Assembly (NCBI RefSeq): GCF_963678635.1
Contig: NC_087066.1
Span: 47,837,129-47,901,128, forward strand
DNA: 64,000 nt
Source of the DNA: Symsagittifera roscoffensis
Taxonomy: Eukaryota > Xenacoelomorpha > Acoela > Convolutidae
Direction: 5' to 3'
Shown here one piece after another: positions 42,584 to 52,449 of this stretch. The notes beneath the pieces were generated by a model. The model was not told where the DNA came from. It worked only from the letters and a program-made list of their open reading frames with translations, and did no database searches. The position numbers and the translations under genes are program-made. How positions within the stretch are numbered: the stretch's first letter is position 1; each line of letters begins with the position of its first letter.

Positions 42584-43118
42584 TATTTATTTTTTCCAAC
42601 ACCTCTCCAACCTGCTGAATTTCAAGCCAGTGGAAATAAAAGTGACCTTGCAAATACCATTTAGACTCATTAAGATAACGGTGGTAAATAATTAAATAAA
42701 CCACCGGAAGTTTTTTGTATTTTGATAGCTTGTTGAAACATAGACGGATTTTTCTCTCCAAGTCTTTATCAACCCATAATGAGTTAAAGTCAAACGAATA
42801 GTCGAAAACGTTTTCATAATCAGCAATATTCAAATCGCTCACAGTGCCATACTTTTGTTTTGTAGAAATGCACCAAGAGATTTGTTGAAGCTCACTCAAA
42901 TAAAATTGTTCTTTGAAAATCAACTCGTATTCTTTCTTTGAAATTTCCTTTGCCCTTTCGAGGAAGACGACGTAGCGTTCATTACATAATTTGAAAAATG
43001 AGTTTTTTTCTGCGGTTGAAAACACTCTTAATTGTAAATGTTCATTATCAATATCTTCAGTACACCAAGTTCCCTCTAATTTCATTTTTCTTATTTCAAA
43101 ATTTGACAATTTTATCAT
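42549..43118 (-). CDS. Unknown first gene of the Polinton minus-strand block
   Basis: A 189-residue frame from the ATG at 43118, the gene nearest the right terminal repeat. There is no recognised family. It is rich in aromatic and charged residues, with the segment LPVVYLIIYHRYLNESKWYLQGHFYFHWLEI at about 139-169 as its most structured part. The 300 bp upstream, up to the terminal repeat, are non-coding and a likely promoter. Confidence 0.6.
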   Translation of the reverse strand: MIKLSNFEIRKMKLEGTWCTEDIDNEHLQLRVFSTAEKNSFFKLCNERYVVFLERAKEISKKEYELIFKEQFYLSELQQISWCISTKQKYGTVSDLNIADYENVFDYSFDFNSLWVDKDLERKIRLCFNKLSKYKKLPVVYLIIYHRYLNESKWYLQGHFYFHWLEIQQVGEVLEKINNEIAKKQSNSY

Positions 43119-43417
43119 TTGGTATATTTTGCCCAGAAACGGCCGCCGCCTTTTGAGAGTAATTTCAATTTACTGCCTTTTCACCATAAAATTTAGGTCA
43201 AGTTAAGGAATTAGTTTACTGCTGCCAACAGTTAAGCTACGCTGCCAAAATGGCCGGCGAATTTTTATTATATACCATAAAAGTCAATTCCCCGTTCACT
43301 AACAAATTTCAACTAGGTCGAAAGTTCATTTACCCTAAACAAGCATAACAATTAATATGATTCATATAATTAATCAGGACCAATAATTAGGACCCCAAAA
43401 TTTGGAATTAGAAAGAT

Positions 43418-43635
43418 TTTTGTATCGTGTCCCTTGTTGTTAAGCTAAACTTAGCAAGATCCTAAGTAGGGGGTCTTCTGCTTTTTGGGTGGAAAATCTC
43501 TTTCGTTTACAAAATCCTAGGATGAGGGTCCTCCAAAAAATTAAGGACCCCTTTCCTAGGATTTTGCTTTACGTGAGGACCCCCCCCTTAGGAAGGACCC
43601 CCCCCTTAGGATCCGGGACACGATACAATACTACT
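43418..43635 (-). repeat. Right Polinton terminal inverted repeat
   Basis: This is the inverse of 23880-24101. The inner edge TTGTATCGTGTCCC pairs with the outer GGGACACGATACAA, so a single strand of this end could fold back on itself. The stretch 43119-43417 between it and the first gene holds no ORF and probably contains the promoter of the minus-strand gene block. Confidence 0.95.
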
Positions 43636-43641
43636 GTTATT
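43636..43641. other. Right target site duplication GTTATT
   Basis: An exact copy of the six bases before the left terminal repeat. The flanking 43642-44117 is host DNA between the insertion and the aldehyde dehydrogenase stop codon, with no gene seen. Confidence 0.93.
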
Positions 43642-44117
43642 GTTCCGATTTTTCTGTTAGGGCATTTGAAAATAGCTAATATGCTCAATTTGCGATAATT
43701 TAAGTGTGGTATAATGCGCACTTATGACACGCATAAGAAGCGAATTAATGCATTCCAAAATGAATTGAGACCAGCAAATTAATTATATTATCACAATACG
43801 AGACGCTAATCACACCCTTAATATTTTACATAGCAAGTGGGGAGAGAGGGGTTGGAAAAAATGTTTCTTTCTTTTTCTCCTTCTTGCTGTTAACGATCTG
43901 AGAGTTTGTTGAGCTGAACATAAAAGCCCCATAAGGATTAGTTATCAATTGTATGAAGTTTCTGTGAAACTATTTACCTCACTTAAAATAAATCTGTTAC
44001 TATTTTAAGCAAATTATTACTTAAATCTTTACATTATTTTCAGTATTAGTAGTAGTATGTAGATTTATGGCATTAGACAATATTTAATGATGTATCGCCT
44101 TTTCATCGTGAATTCAA

Positions 44118-46268
44118 TCACAGAGCGTTGTACACAGTTTTTACTTCAGTGTAGTTTTGTAGTGCATACTCGCCCAATTCCCGTCCGACTCCCGACATCT
44201 TGAAACCGCCGAAGGGTGCACGGATGTCAAACACATTGTAGCAGTTCACCCACACTGTTCCTGCGCGAAGATCATTTGAAATCTGAATGGCCCTCTTATG
44301 GTCATTAGTCATGACGCCAGCTGCCAGACCATACATGGTCTCATTCGCTCGGTCAATAACCTCGTCAAGGTCTTCGAATTTGAAAATCGACATGACTGGT
44401 CCAAAAATTTCCTCTTTCGAAATTCGCATGTCGTCTTTCACGTTTGAAAACACAGTCGGCTCAATGAAGTATCCCTTGTCACCGAATCGTTTTCCGCCCG
44501 TTTCCAGCTTCGCGCCCTCTTTTTTCCCAGACTCGATGAGATCGAGAATTTTTTCGAATTGCTCGTTGTCAACTTGTGGACCCTGGTCCGTTCCTTTCTC
44601 CATCGGGTTTCCGAGTTTGATGCCCATAGCTTTCGCCTTTGCCTTTTTCACGAATTGTTCGTAAATTGGAGCCTCGACAAAGATTCTGGATCCAGCGGTG
44701 CAACACTGACCGTGATTGAAAAACAACCCAACGTGGCAAATGTCAACGGCTTGGTCAATGTCACAGTCTTTGAGAACAATCACCGGCGACTTTCCGCCGC
44801 ACTCGAGCGTCACCCGCTTCATGTTTTCGGCGGCGTAGCCTTGAATCAGTTTTCCTACTTCTGTCGATCCAGTGAATGCGACCTTGTCGCACTTAGGGTG
44901 CTTGGCGAGAGGAGCGCCGCATTCGGGTCCGAATCCAGTCAACATGTTCACAACACCTTTTGGAAAGCCTGCTTCCTTTATCAGATTGGCAACAAAAAGA
45001 GCAGTGAAGGGAGTTTGTTCAGCAAGTTTCATGACAACGGTGCAACCAGTAGCCAACGCTGGGCCAAGTTTCCAACAGGCCATCAGGAGCGGGAAGTTCC
45101 AGGGTATAATTTGGGCACACACTCCTACTGGCTCGTGTCTGACATAAGTCAGGAAGTTTCCGTCGACTGGGACAACTTTCCCCTGGATTTTATCAGCCCA
45201 TCCAGCATAGTACCTGAGACACTTGATGCAAAGGTGCAAATCAGCCATGTATGCAATATGGTATGGCTTTCCATTATCCAGGGATTCCAGGGTAGCAAGT
45301 TCGACACGGTGCTTCTCGATGAGGTCTGCCAATTTGTACAACAGCTGTCCTCGATCTGAGGCGTCCATTTTCCTCCAGGGAGACTTGCGGTCGAAGGCCG
45401 CTACTGCCGCATTCACGGCTATGTTCACGTCGGCTTCTTCGCCTTCAGCGACCTGATAAAAAATTGGGAAACCAGTCTAAGATCATAATGAACCCAAAGC
45501 AGGAGCGGAATAAGTGCAAAACGACAAACCAATAACGCAATAGGGCTGATATGTTTTTTTATCAGTCTAAAGCCACACGAACTGTTAAAAAAATTGACTG
45601 GTGGATGTCGCCCGATTAATAGCCAGACTATTATAGAAAGGGTTTAGAAGTATGATAGTTTTCATTCTGTTAACATTGCCCTTACGCTATGCCCTTAGGC
45701 CATGCTGCTCAGGTCTCCAGCCTCCGAAAACTAAATCTCAAACAAAAATAATTGAGAGTCAGCTAAAAAAACAGTATCCACTAAAACTAATTGATGACTT
45801 CTCACAAAAGCAGTCTTTCTGAGTTGTCAAAAAGAAGCATTGCGTCGATGATATTAGAACAAAATTATTGTGATTTCACCAAAAACAAAAGATTTCTGCT
45901 TGACGTCCAGAAATCTATACTCAATAAAAAGTCTAAAAGGAGTCCGTTAAAATTGGGTCAATTTTTTGGTTGTAGAGGCGTTTAACAGTGCCGAAAAACA
46001 GCAGTGCTGAAAATGGAAAATAGTTCAACAGTGCAGAAAATTGACAACTTATGGCACTGTTGATTATTTCAACTTTCGGCAATGTTGTAATTTGGCACTG
46101 TTGCACAGTGCCTGAATGGGTTCCTACCTGGCAAACGACTTCTCCATTTGCTGGGTTGATGACTTCAAACTTCTTGCCGCTCTGTGCGTCTACGAATTCA
46201 TTGTTGATGAACAGTTGTTTGAATTTGACCTGAATGTTTTTAATTGGTGGAGGCACTTTGTCACTCAT
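44118..46268 (-). CDS. Aldehyde dehydrogenase (ALDH1/2-like), two exons
   Basis: The exons are 46268-46128 and 45452-44118, joined across a 675-bp GT-AG intron (GTAGGA..TATCAG) to give 491 residues, the normal length for cytosolic ALDH1 or processed ALDH2. Exon 1 encodes [16 protein letters not shown] and ends at VVCQ; exon 2 continues VAEGEEADV. The NAD-binding [20 protein letters not shown], the general-base Glu in [10 protein letters not shown], and the nucleophile Cys in [11 protein letters not shown] are all present, as is EEIFGPV. It oxidises aldehydes to carboxylic acids with NAD(P)+. No mitochondrial presequence is evident at the chosen ATG; an in-frame ATG 42 nt upstream (46310) would add 14 residues. 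It appears intact and is the only host gene seen. Confidence 0.95.
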
Positions 46269-47086
46269 TTTGCAATCTGAAGTCACGAATGAGTCGATTT
46301 CAATGTGCAAGCTTCAGATTTCAGAGACTTAATAAGAATAAGGCTTCAAACTCAAGGGAGCAAAATTTGCAATGGACCTTATCGAAAACTTACAAACATC
46401 AGCTTTTGGTACCGAAATATAAAATAAATTCAGGTATTTATGTTTTTCTCAAACAAACTAGCAAATATAAAATCATGCACACTCGTCGGCGTGACCTGTA
46501 GATAATTTGGCTCAAAGTGGTCGCACTTTTGCCCACTGTCCAATAGAAACAGAGCGAATTGTCGAACAAGAGTTCAAATCTCAAGATTCAGAGTGGTTTG
46601 TCAAGTAAAGCTAATTTACCAAAACGCGTTTTTTTTTCGACGTATGGCTTCAGATCGAGTATAAACAATATACTTTGAAGATATTCGACTCTATTTAATT
46701 GGCTGCAACTAGACTACTGTCGTTGGTCTGAAACAGAAAAATTCTGAGAGCAATAAAAAAACAAAAAAATATTGTCTTACGCTACATGCACGTCGGTAAA
46801 ACAAATATTAGAAAGGTAATCCAGTTTTTCTTGACAAACATTTAAAGTTATGTTTATTATGATAGTACCCACTAGATACAATAACGTTTTTGATATCAGA
46901 GCACTTTACGACAGAGCGCTTTTCCAATATTTTAGAGTGTTCCGCGGAGCAAAAAAGTAACCGATTACTGTGAAGTGGAACCTGATCTAAACTACATTCT
47001 ATGATTGGATAAATTAGATATTTTACCAATGTAAAGTATTTAATATTAACCAATCATGATCCATCTGACTAACAATCCACTTATTT

Positions 47087-47740
47087 GTAAGTGCTGAAAT
47101 TACTTGTAATTTCAGCACCAGAGAGATTTGAATTTAACTTAGAAGTTAGTTGAACTCTCCCGAGTACTTCAGCAGCCGCAATAAACCAGTATACCCTAGA
47201 TCTATTGAGCCTAGCAGAGACTAGTTAAACAACCTGAGACTAGATAGTATAAGAGTAAGATTAGGATCGGTATTAGACTAAGAAGTTGCACGAATCTATC
47301 CGGCCGAAAATAAGATAGCGTGACGAGCAGACGGTGTACCCTATCCGAAATTACTCTATGAGTTATACCCATCGGTCCTAACTCATCTGGTGCGACCATA
47401 AGTCTCGAACAAGACCTTAATAGCTTAGAATTAACCAATAATAGATTAGAATTTAGACAAAACATTTACAAAATGTTATACGACAATAATTTAATCGAAA
47501 TGTCTCTACGACTCAATAGATCAGAGCCAATATTCCGAACGATAACAGAACTACCCGGAATTGGAAGAAGACCTCGAACCAGAGACGACATACGACAAAG
47601 CAGAAACTTACCATATAGTTATATGATAGTTCGGCAAAAGCCAGAACAAACTTTTGTATTTAGAATACTACTAGCAATGAATTTAGATTTTCATTTGCAA
47701 ACATAAAATTTTGAAGTCAATCTTCAAAATCATTTCAGGC
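47087..47740 (+). repeat. Candidate 5' LTR of the Ty3/gypsy element
   Basis: A stretch starting TGTAAGTGCTGAAATTACTT contains a perfect 13-bp hairpin (GTGCTGAAATTAC, loop TTG). It is upstream of all element genes, and ends near TTTCAGGCGCTAAAC, where CA could be the LTR end and GGCGC the start of a tRNA-primer site. No second copy of this sequence occurs in the window, because the 3' LTR would lie beyond 64000, so boundaries are guesses. A 77-codon plus-strand frame (47473-47706) within it has no recognised motif. Confidence 0.35.
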
Positions 47741-48042
47741 GCTAAACAAAATTATTAATATACAATAACGATTGATAAAAAGATCTCAGATCGTTTTCCT
47801 AAATTCTGCAGTAATATACAAAACATGTTTGAAAAATATTTATTGAAAAATCAAAATAAAAATTAGTAGCATGAGAATAAATGGTTAGTAATTATAAATC
47901 ATCCTGTTGTTCCAGCTTCATCACCTAAACATAACAGCATTCATACATTCATAAGCTCACTAATATCATAAAAATACTAAATCTTTTCTTTACACAAATT
48001 TAAATCATTTTAAACTTAAATTCACTTAATTTTAAAATCAGA

Positions 48043-48560
48043 TCATCAAGGCCTATCCTTGGATCTTAAATCATTTTCTATTTAATTAAATTTAAAACTT
48101 GATCATCAAGGCCTATCCTTGGATCAAAAAGAACAACTTTGTTCTCCCCCACCCATTTAACTAGTGTCTAACGACCTCAAACGTCGATTCACTATCCAAC
48201 CCTTTCTAAAAACCCTGGACTAATAGAAATTTTTGAACAAAACTAATCATTCAAATTAGGATAAACAGTGAAGAACTTCGGTTATTCATCCTTCACTTGA
48301 TCCCCCCTCTTACCAGACCCAGGATAAATCTTAGACTTAGTAAGTTTAAAATAGTATCCAACGAACTACTCGCGTTCTAATTATACCTGAACCTTGTGGA
48401 TCGATTTACTATTCTCCAACCCTGAACACAATCACTACCCTTAAGTAAGATTAAGTAAGTTAACACCTTAGCTTATACTAGCCACGAGAAAGTATAAAAT
48501 CATTCTTCGGAATCGATATACTTTTCTCCCCAACCCTGAACAAATAGACCCAGGTTAGGC
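48043..48560 (+). repeat. Short direct repeats in the element leader
   Basis: GATCATCAAGGCCTATCCTTGGATC occurs at about 48042 and 48101. Further on, a looser motif of TCGAT.TACT.TTC followed by CCAACCCTG recurs three times (about 48185, 48400, 48510). They lie in the untranslated leader between the candidate LTR and the first ORF. They could be transcript structure or packaging elements, by analogy only. No gene is seen in 47741-48640. Confidence 0.6.
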
Positions 48561-48640
48561 TAACAAAAAGTCGTAAGGACTAACAGTTTAAGCAAATAGA
48601 AATCATTTAACAACCTTTTGCACCCGTCATCCTAAACCTT

Positions 48641-49108
48641 ATGTCATTTAAAAACCTAGGAAATAAACAAACAATCGTTTTACACAATTGTGAAATAGAT
48701 AACAAAAAATACGACCTTGTAATCACACCTCATACACAAACAGTTGGATACATTCGAACAAAACGACAAACACTAAAGAGAAAAATAATAACTAAACAAA
48801 GACAAATTACACGAAAAAGATTTTCAAAAAATCGAAACGCATTTTCAGAATCAGAAACCAACAGTTTAGACGAACTTTATAAACTACAAGAATCAATAGA
48901 TAAAAATTGCCCAATTCACGATCAATTATATTTCTCTGACTCAGAAACAACTTCAAATTCATCAAAAAGAGGAAAAAGAAGAATAAAAAAGCAGTATAAA
49001 CACAAACCAGTACATTTATACAATTGGAATCAACCAATTAGACACATTGATAATTACATATTAACAGTCATCGAACGAAAAAATGAGCTCAACGCACACC
49101 CCAGGTGA
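48641..49108 (+). CDS. First gag-region ORF, unknown
   Basis: 155 residues from the ATG at 48641. It has a very basic central part (TKRQTLKRKIITKQRQITRKR, about 40-60) and a second basic cluster (KRGKRRIKKQ) near 108-117, suggesting nucleic-acid binding. No known family is recognised. The next frame begins with an ATG inside the tract GAAAAAATGAG, overlapping this ORF by 26 nt, so a run of As lies at the frame change. Confidence 0.55.
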   Translation: MSFKNLGNKQTIVLHNCEIDNKKYDLVITPHTQTVGYIRTKRQTLKRKIITKQRQITRKRFSKNRNAFSESETNSLDELYKLQESIDKNCPIHDQLYFSDSETTSNSSKRGKRRIKKQYKHKPVHLYNWNQPIRHIDNYILTVIERKNELNAHPR

Positions 49109-49691
49109 AGAAAGTCCAGATGATGATGATATCTTCCCCTTTATCGTAGATGCAACCACTGATAGAGGACAGCATATATTTTGCAAAAATTTACTCTTAA
49201 ATTTGTTTGAACCCGGAATCAGTCCATGTAAAACAGAGTTCCCAGATGTAAAAATCAAAAGACAAATTATCGATCACTATCTAAAAGATATATGTAACTT
49301 AACACAACAATACGGAATCTACTCCATAGAATTCAACTCACCAAATCAGAATCACAATAAATATACAATTCAAACAGACGACCTTGATTTAGAATTTTCA
49401 AAAGTATTCTCAGAATATATAAAAAGCATCCAATATCATAACTCACAAAGAGCAAACTCCATATTCACCAATGAAGTTTTTGCAATAATATATAGTTATA
49501 TCTCGATATTAGAAAACGAAATCCCAATCACAAATGTCTCACCGACAGAAGCATCTAAACATATAAGAGTACGACATGAAATCACACTACTCTCTAGTTT
49601 TCTAAATATAATTAAAGAAAATTTCACGAAAGATGAAGTTTCCCAACATACAAAAAACACGACTTACAAAAAATTTTGGCATGGTTCATAA
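49083..49691 (+). CDS. Second gag-region ORF, unknown
   Basis: 202 residues from the ATG at 49083. It starts with an acidic stretch (GEESPDDDD) then helix-rich sequence up to FTKDEV. I do not recognise a domain. It overlaps the main gag frame by 16 nt at its end, where the following ATG lies in AAATTTTGGCATGG. It could be the N-terminal part of one Gag precursor separated by a frame change, or a separate product. Confidence 0.5.
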   Translation: MSSTHTPGEESPDDDDIFPFIVDATTDRGQHIFCKNLLLNLFEPGISPCKTEFPDVKIKRQIIDHYLKDICNLTQQYGIYSIEFNSPNQNHNKYTIQTDDLDLEFSKVFSEYIKSIQYHNSQRANSIFTNEVFAIIYSYISILENEIPITNVSPTEASKHIRVRHEITLLSSFLNIIKENFTKDEVSQHTKNTTYKKFWHGS

Positions 49692-51730
49692 TAGATTATT
49701 TCACACATAATATTGATTTAATTTCACAAGCAAGAAAAAATTTTAGACCCCAAAACTCAAATGATGATACTGCCATCACAGAACAATCAGACTATGTTTG
49801 GGACCCCGAATGGTCTCATCCCGCATTCATAAACTTCCCACAATCAATCTCAAGTCAAGCAATAAGTACGATATCTTATGTAAGAGATTATGTAAGAGTA
49901 ATACCATTAACCATTGATGCAACACCATTAAACTATAATACATTCTTACCCGATATGCAAAATAATAGTTTAAACTCTACAGTCATACACAATGAAAACC
50001 TCAATGGAACTAGGAATCTTACTCAACAAGATATCCAGACACCATCACACTTCATAAATGAAGAAATCGTACACACAACAACTACACAACAAAGTATTTC
50101 ACCAATACGTCCAAACTTAACAACACCAAGAAATACAAATCCTTCACAAACACAGGTAACCTTACAATCAACCGTTAAACCTTTGGTTGCCCCAAAATAT
50201 TCACACATGGATTACCAAACATACAGACCCATGACAATACCGCCAAAAACACGCAAAACGTTCACTAGAAACAATTTTGCAGACCATAATTATAATTACA
50301 CACATCCATCAAAAACAAATTATCAAACACGAAAAATTTTTAGTAATTATACAAGATCTCGAAACTGGGATAACTCAATGGCACCACCTAATTCAGTAAA
50401 TTTCCAAACAAATTTACATCCTCCACAGGATCGTAGTGAAAACTATCCATTTTTTCAACAAAATAAAAATAAAAAACAAACATCTTATCAAATGGATTAC
50501 TTATCCTCAGATGATGATTTCTTACAACCAGATATATTTGCACCCTATAATCAAGAATATCGTGGACAAGGAATACAGAAACCACATACATATCATAGAA
50601 TTTTTTCTCCACAACCAATAGATACACAAAATCAACAACCAATTCAGCAACAAAACCCAATTAATACACAATCTTTTCAACCAATTCAGCAACAAAACCC
50701 AATGATTGCAAACTCGTACCAACCAACACAAATGCAAAATGAAATACCACTCCCATATTATCTTCAACAACACGAAATAACAAGAAATCAACTTTCAAAT
50801 TTTTCTCAAATGCCAAATGCAGCAGAATCATTACAAATGACAATGAATCCATACCTTATGGGTGGATCATCAATAACATCAAATAAACCTTTAATGGTAT
50901 TCACAGGAACAGACCCTGAATATTCTGTAGAAGACTATTTAAATGCAGTAACAGCAAATTTAATTTTAAATATAGGACCTGAACCAATTAATACGCCACT
51001 ACATCAAAACTGGATACATCGACGCACAGCTTTGATACAAACAACTTTAGATGGCGCAGCCCAAAAATGGTTTTCAGTATTGCCTATAGAAATAAAATCA
51101 AATTGGAAAAGGTTTACACAAGAATTTTCAAAAATGTTTGACTCCGAAAGAAACAAACAACAACAAAGAGTTTTATGTAATGAAATTCGCAGATTACCAA
51201 ACGAAACCATCAAGCAATTAGCAGTACGAATCGAAACACTAGTTCGAAAAGCATATTCATTAAATACACATGACTATAAAAACACAAAGATGACAGAAAT
51301 CTTAATGATGACCTTAACACCGCAATTAAGAAAAATAGCAATAAAAAAGAGAGCATCCCATCCTTCTTCAATTCGAGAACCCGATTTAGATTTTCGAAAA
51401 CTAGTAGACAAACTAGAACAAGCAGAAATCACGATGAAACTCGAAGAAACGGAAAATCTGAAATTACAATACGTTAACAGAATTGAAACAGCTTCCACAA
51501 ATATAAACAATATACAGGAATCAGATACAGACCTCGTTGAAAAAATCACTGAAATACTCAATATTTACGAAAAACACCCAAACTTTAAAGGCAAACCATC
51601 TTTCAAAAAATGGTGTAATTATTGCCGACGATACGACATAGTATTTCTGAATGTAGACAAAAACAGCAAGACAATCAAAATAAACCTCAAAAATATAAAG
51701 AACCAAATAAATCATTCTATCAATATATGA
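49676..51730 (+). CDS. gag: Gag structural polyprotein, main frame
   Basis: 684 residues from the ATG at 49676. The first 400 residues are Asn/Gln/Thr/Pro-rich and probably disordered, with a short repeat QPIQQQNPIN/QPIQQQNPMI at about 322-345. The C-terminal third is a capsid-like region of Ty3/gypsy type (FTGTDPEYSVEDYLNAV, AAQKWFSVLP, FDSERNKQQQRVLCNEIRRLPNETI). The frame ends in the first half of a zinc knuckle (CNYC) at about 51613-51626, and the second half is in another frame. The product would assemble the particle shell. Confidence 0.82.
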   Translation: MAWFIIDYFTHNIDLISQARKNFRPQNSNDDTAITEQSDYVWDPEWSHPAFINFPQSISSQAISTISYVRDYVRVIPLTIDATPLNYNTFLPDMQNNSLNSTVIHNENLNGTRNLTQQDIQTPSHFINEEIVHTTTTQQSISPIRPNLTTPRNTNPSQTQVTLQSTVKPLVAPKYSHMDYQTYRPMTIPPKTRKTFTRNNFADHNYNYTHPSKTNYQTRKIFSNYTRSRNWDNSMAPPNSVNFQTNLHPPQDRSENYPFFQQNKNKKQTSYQMDYLSSDDDFLQPDIFAPYNQEYRGQGIQKPHTYHRIFSPQPIDTQNQQPIQQQNPINTQSFQPIQQQNPMIANSYQPTQMQNEIPLPYYLQQHEITRNQLSNFSQMPNAAESLQMTMNPYLMGGSSITSNKPLMVFTGTDPEYSVEDYLNAVTANLILNIGPEPINTPLHQNWIHRRTALIQTTLDGAAQKWFSVLPIEIKSNWKRFTQEFSKMFDSERNKQQQRVLCNEIRRLPNETIKQLAVRIETLVRKAYSLNTHDYKNTKMTEILMMTLTPQLRKIAIKKRASHPSSIREPDLDFRKLVDKLEQAEITMKLEETENLKLQYVNRIETASTNINNIQESDTDLVEKITEILNIYEKHPNFKGKPSFKKWCNYCRRYDIVFLNVDKNSKTIKINLKNIKNQINHSINI

Positions 51731-52449
51731 AAAAAGATCAAAATCTACCGAACAAAACAGTCTACAGCAACAACAGTTCAGGAAAACCACTCCCGAACAA
51801 TACAAATTATACAAGAAATCAATCACCATATAACTCAAGTTATAGAGGAAGATCACCAGAACGAAGAAACACGCAAAATTCATCACAAAATCACTACAAT
51901 AGACCAAATAGTCGAAATAACTATTCCAGATCAAATTCAAATACACAACGATTTGTTTCTAGATCTAATTCCCAATCAAGAAATAATTACTATCCAAACA
52001 ATCAATCACGAAATTCATCATACAATAGGAATAGAAACTACTCCAATAATCGGAATAGAAGTTATTCAAACAACCGAAACCAGAATTACACAAACAATTA
52101 ATCAAGGAATAATTCATATAATAGATCGAACTATAACAGAACAAACAATAATTACCAAAATAGATCGCGAAATAATTCACAAAATCGACACTCAAGTTAT
52201 AATAATCGTTATAGAAATTATTCCCAATCACCACACCGGAATAATAATAACTATAATAATTCTAATAATCGCCACAGAAGTAGTACACCTAAACATCAAA
52301 GACATATTAATCAAGTACAATCTAATCCAGAAACAACATCAGACCCTCCAGGTATTGATGACACAGTAACTGATACGTTACAACTCAATCAAATAAACTG
52401 TGGATCATCAGATTCAGAAAGCGATGCAGAAAACACTCTCTCCATCAAT
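51622..52449 (+). pseudogene. Gag nucleocapsid tail in a shifted frame
   Basis: This frame has no ATG. It begins with the His and final Cys (HSISEC) that would complete a CX2CX4HX4C zinc knuckle whose first CX2C is in the previous frame. An Asn/Ser/Arg-rich tract (about 51800-52300) follows, interrupted by one TAA at 52099-52101, and then the frame runs on without a break into the protease ORF at 52450. Nucleocapsid tails bind genomic RNA. The frame change and the stop read as breaks in this copy. Confidence 0.65.

Larger units (their letters stand above)
23880..43635 (-). mobile_element. Complete Polinton/Maverick transposon (polintovirus-like)
   Basis: The element is 19,756 bp long, begins AGTAGTATTGTATCG and ends with the inverse, and is flanked by a perfect 6-bp direct repeat GTTATT at 23874-23879 and 43636-43641. 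A 6-bp duplication, long terminal inverted repeats, a protein-primed-type DNA polymerase B, a retroviral-like integrase, an adenain-like protease, a packaging ATPase and two jelly-roll capsid-type proteins are the defining set for Polintons, which are also treated as integrated virus-like elements of animals. All core genes are open and lie on the minus strand. Insertion is about 480 bp beyond the aldehyde dehydrogenase stop codon. The exact target duplication suggests a recent insertion. Confidence 0.97.

Noticed and set aside
44559..45359. Plus-strand 266-codon frame
   Set aside because: Antisense shadow of the aldehyde dehydrogenase exon, which has all family motifs.
48043..48125. Possible CRISPR-like or centromeric repeat
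   Set aside because: Only two copies of the 25-bp unit with A/T-rich sequence between; not an array.
51953..52369. 138-codon Ile/Thr-rich frame
   Set aside because: Frame-shifted reading of the Asn/Arg-rich gag tail; the other frame shows the nucleocapsid-like composition and runs on into the protease.
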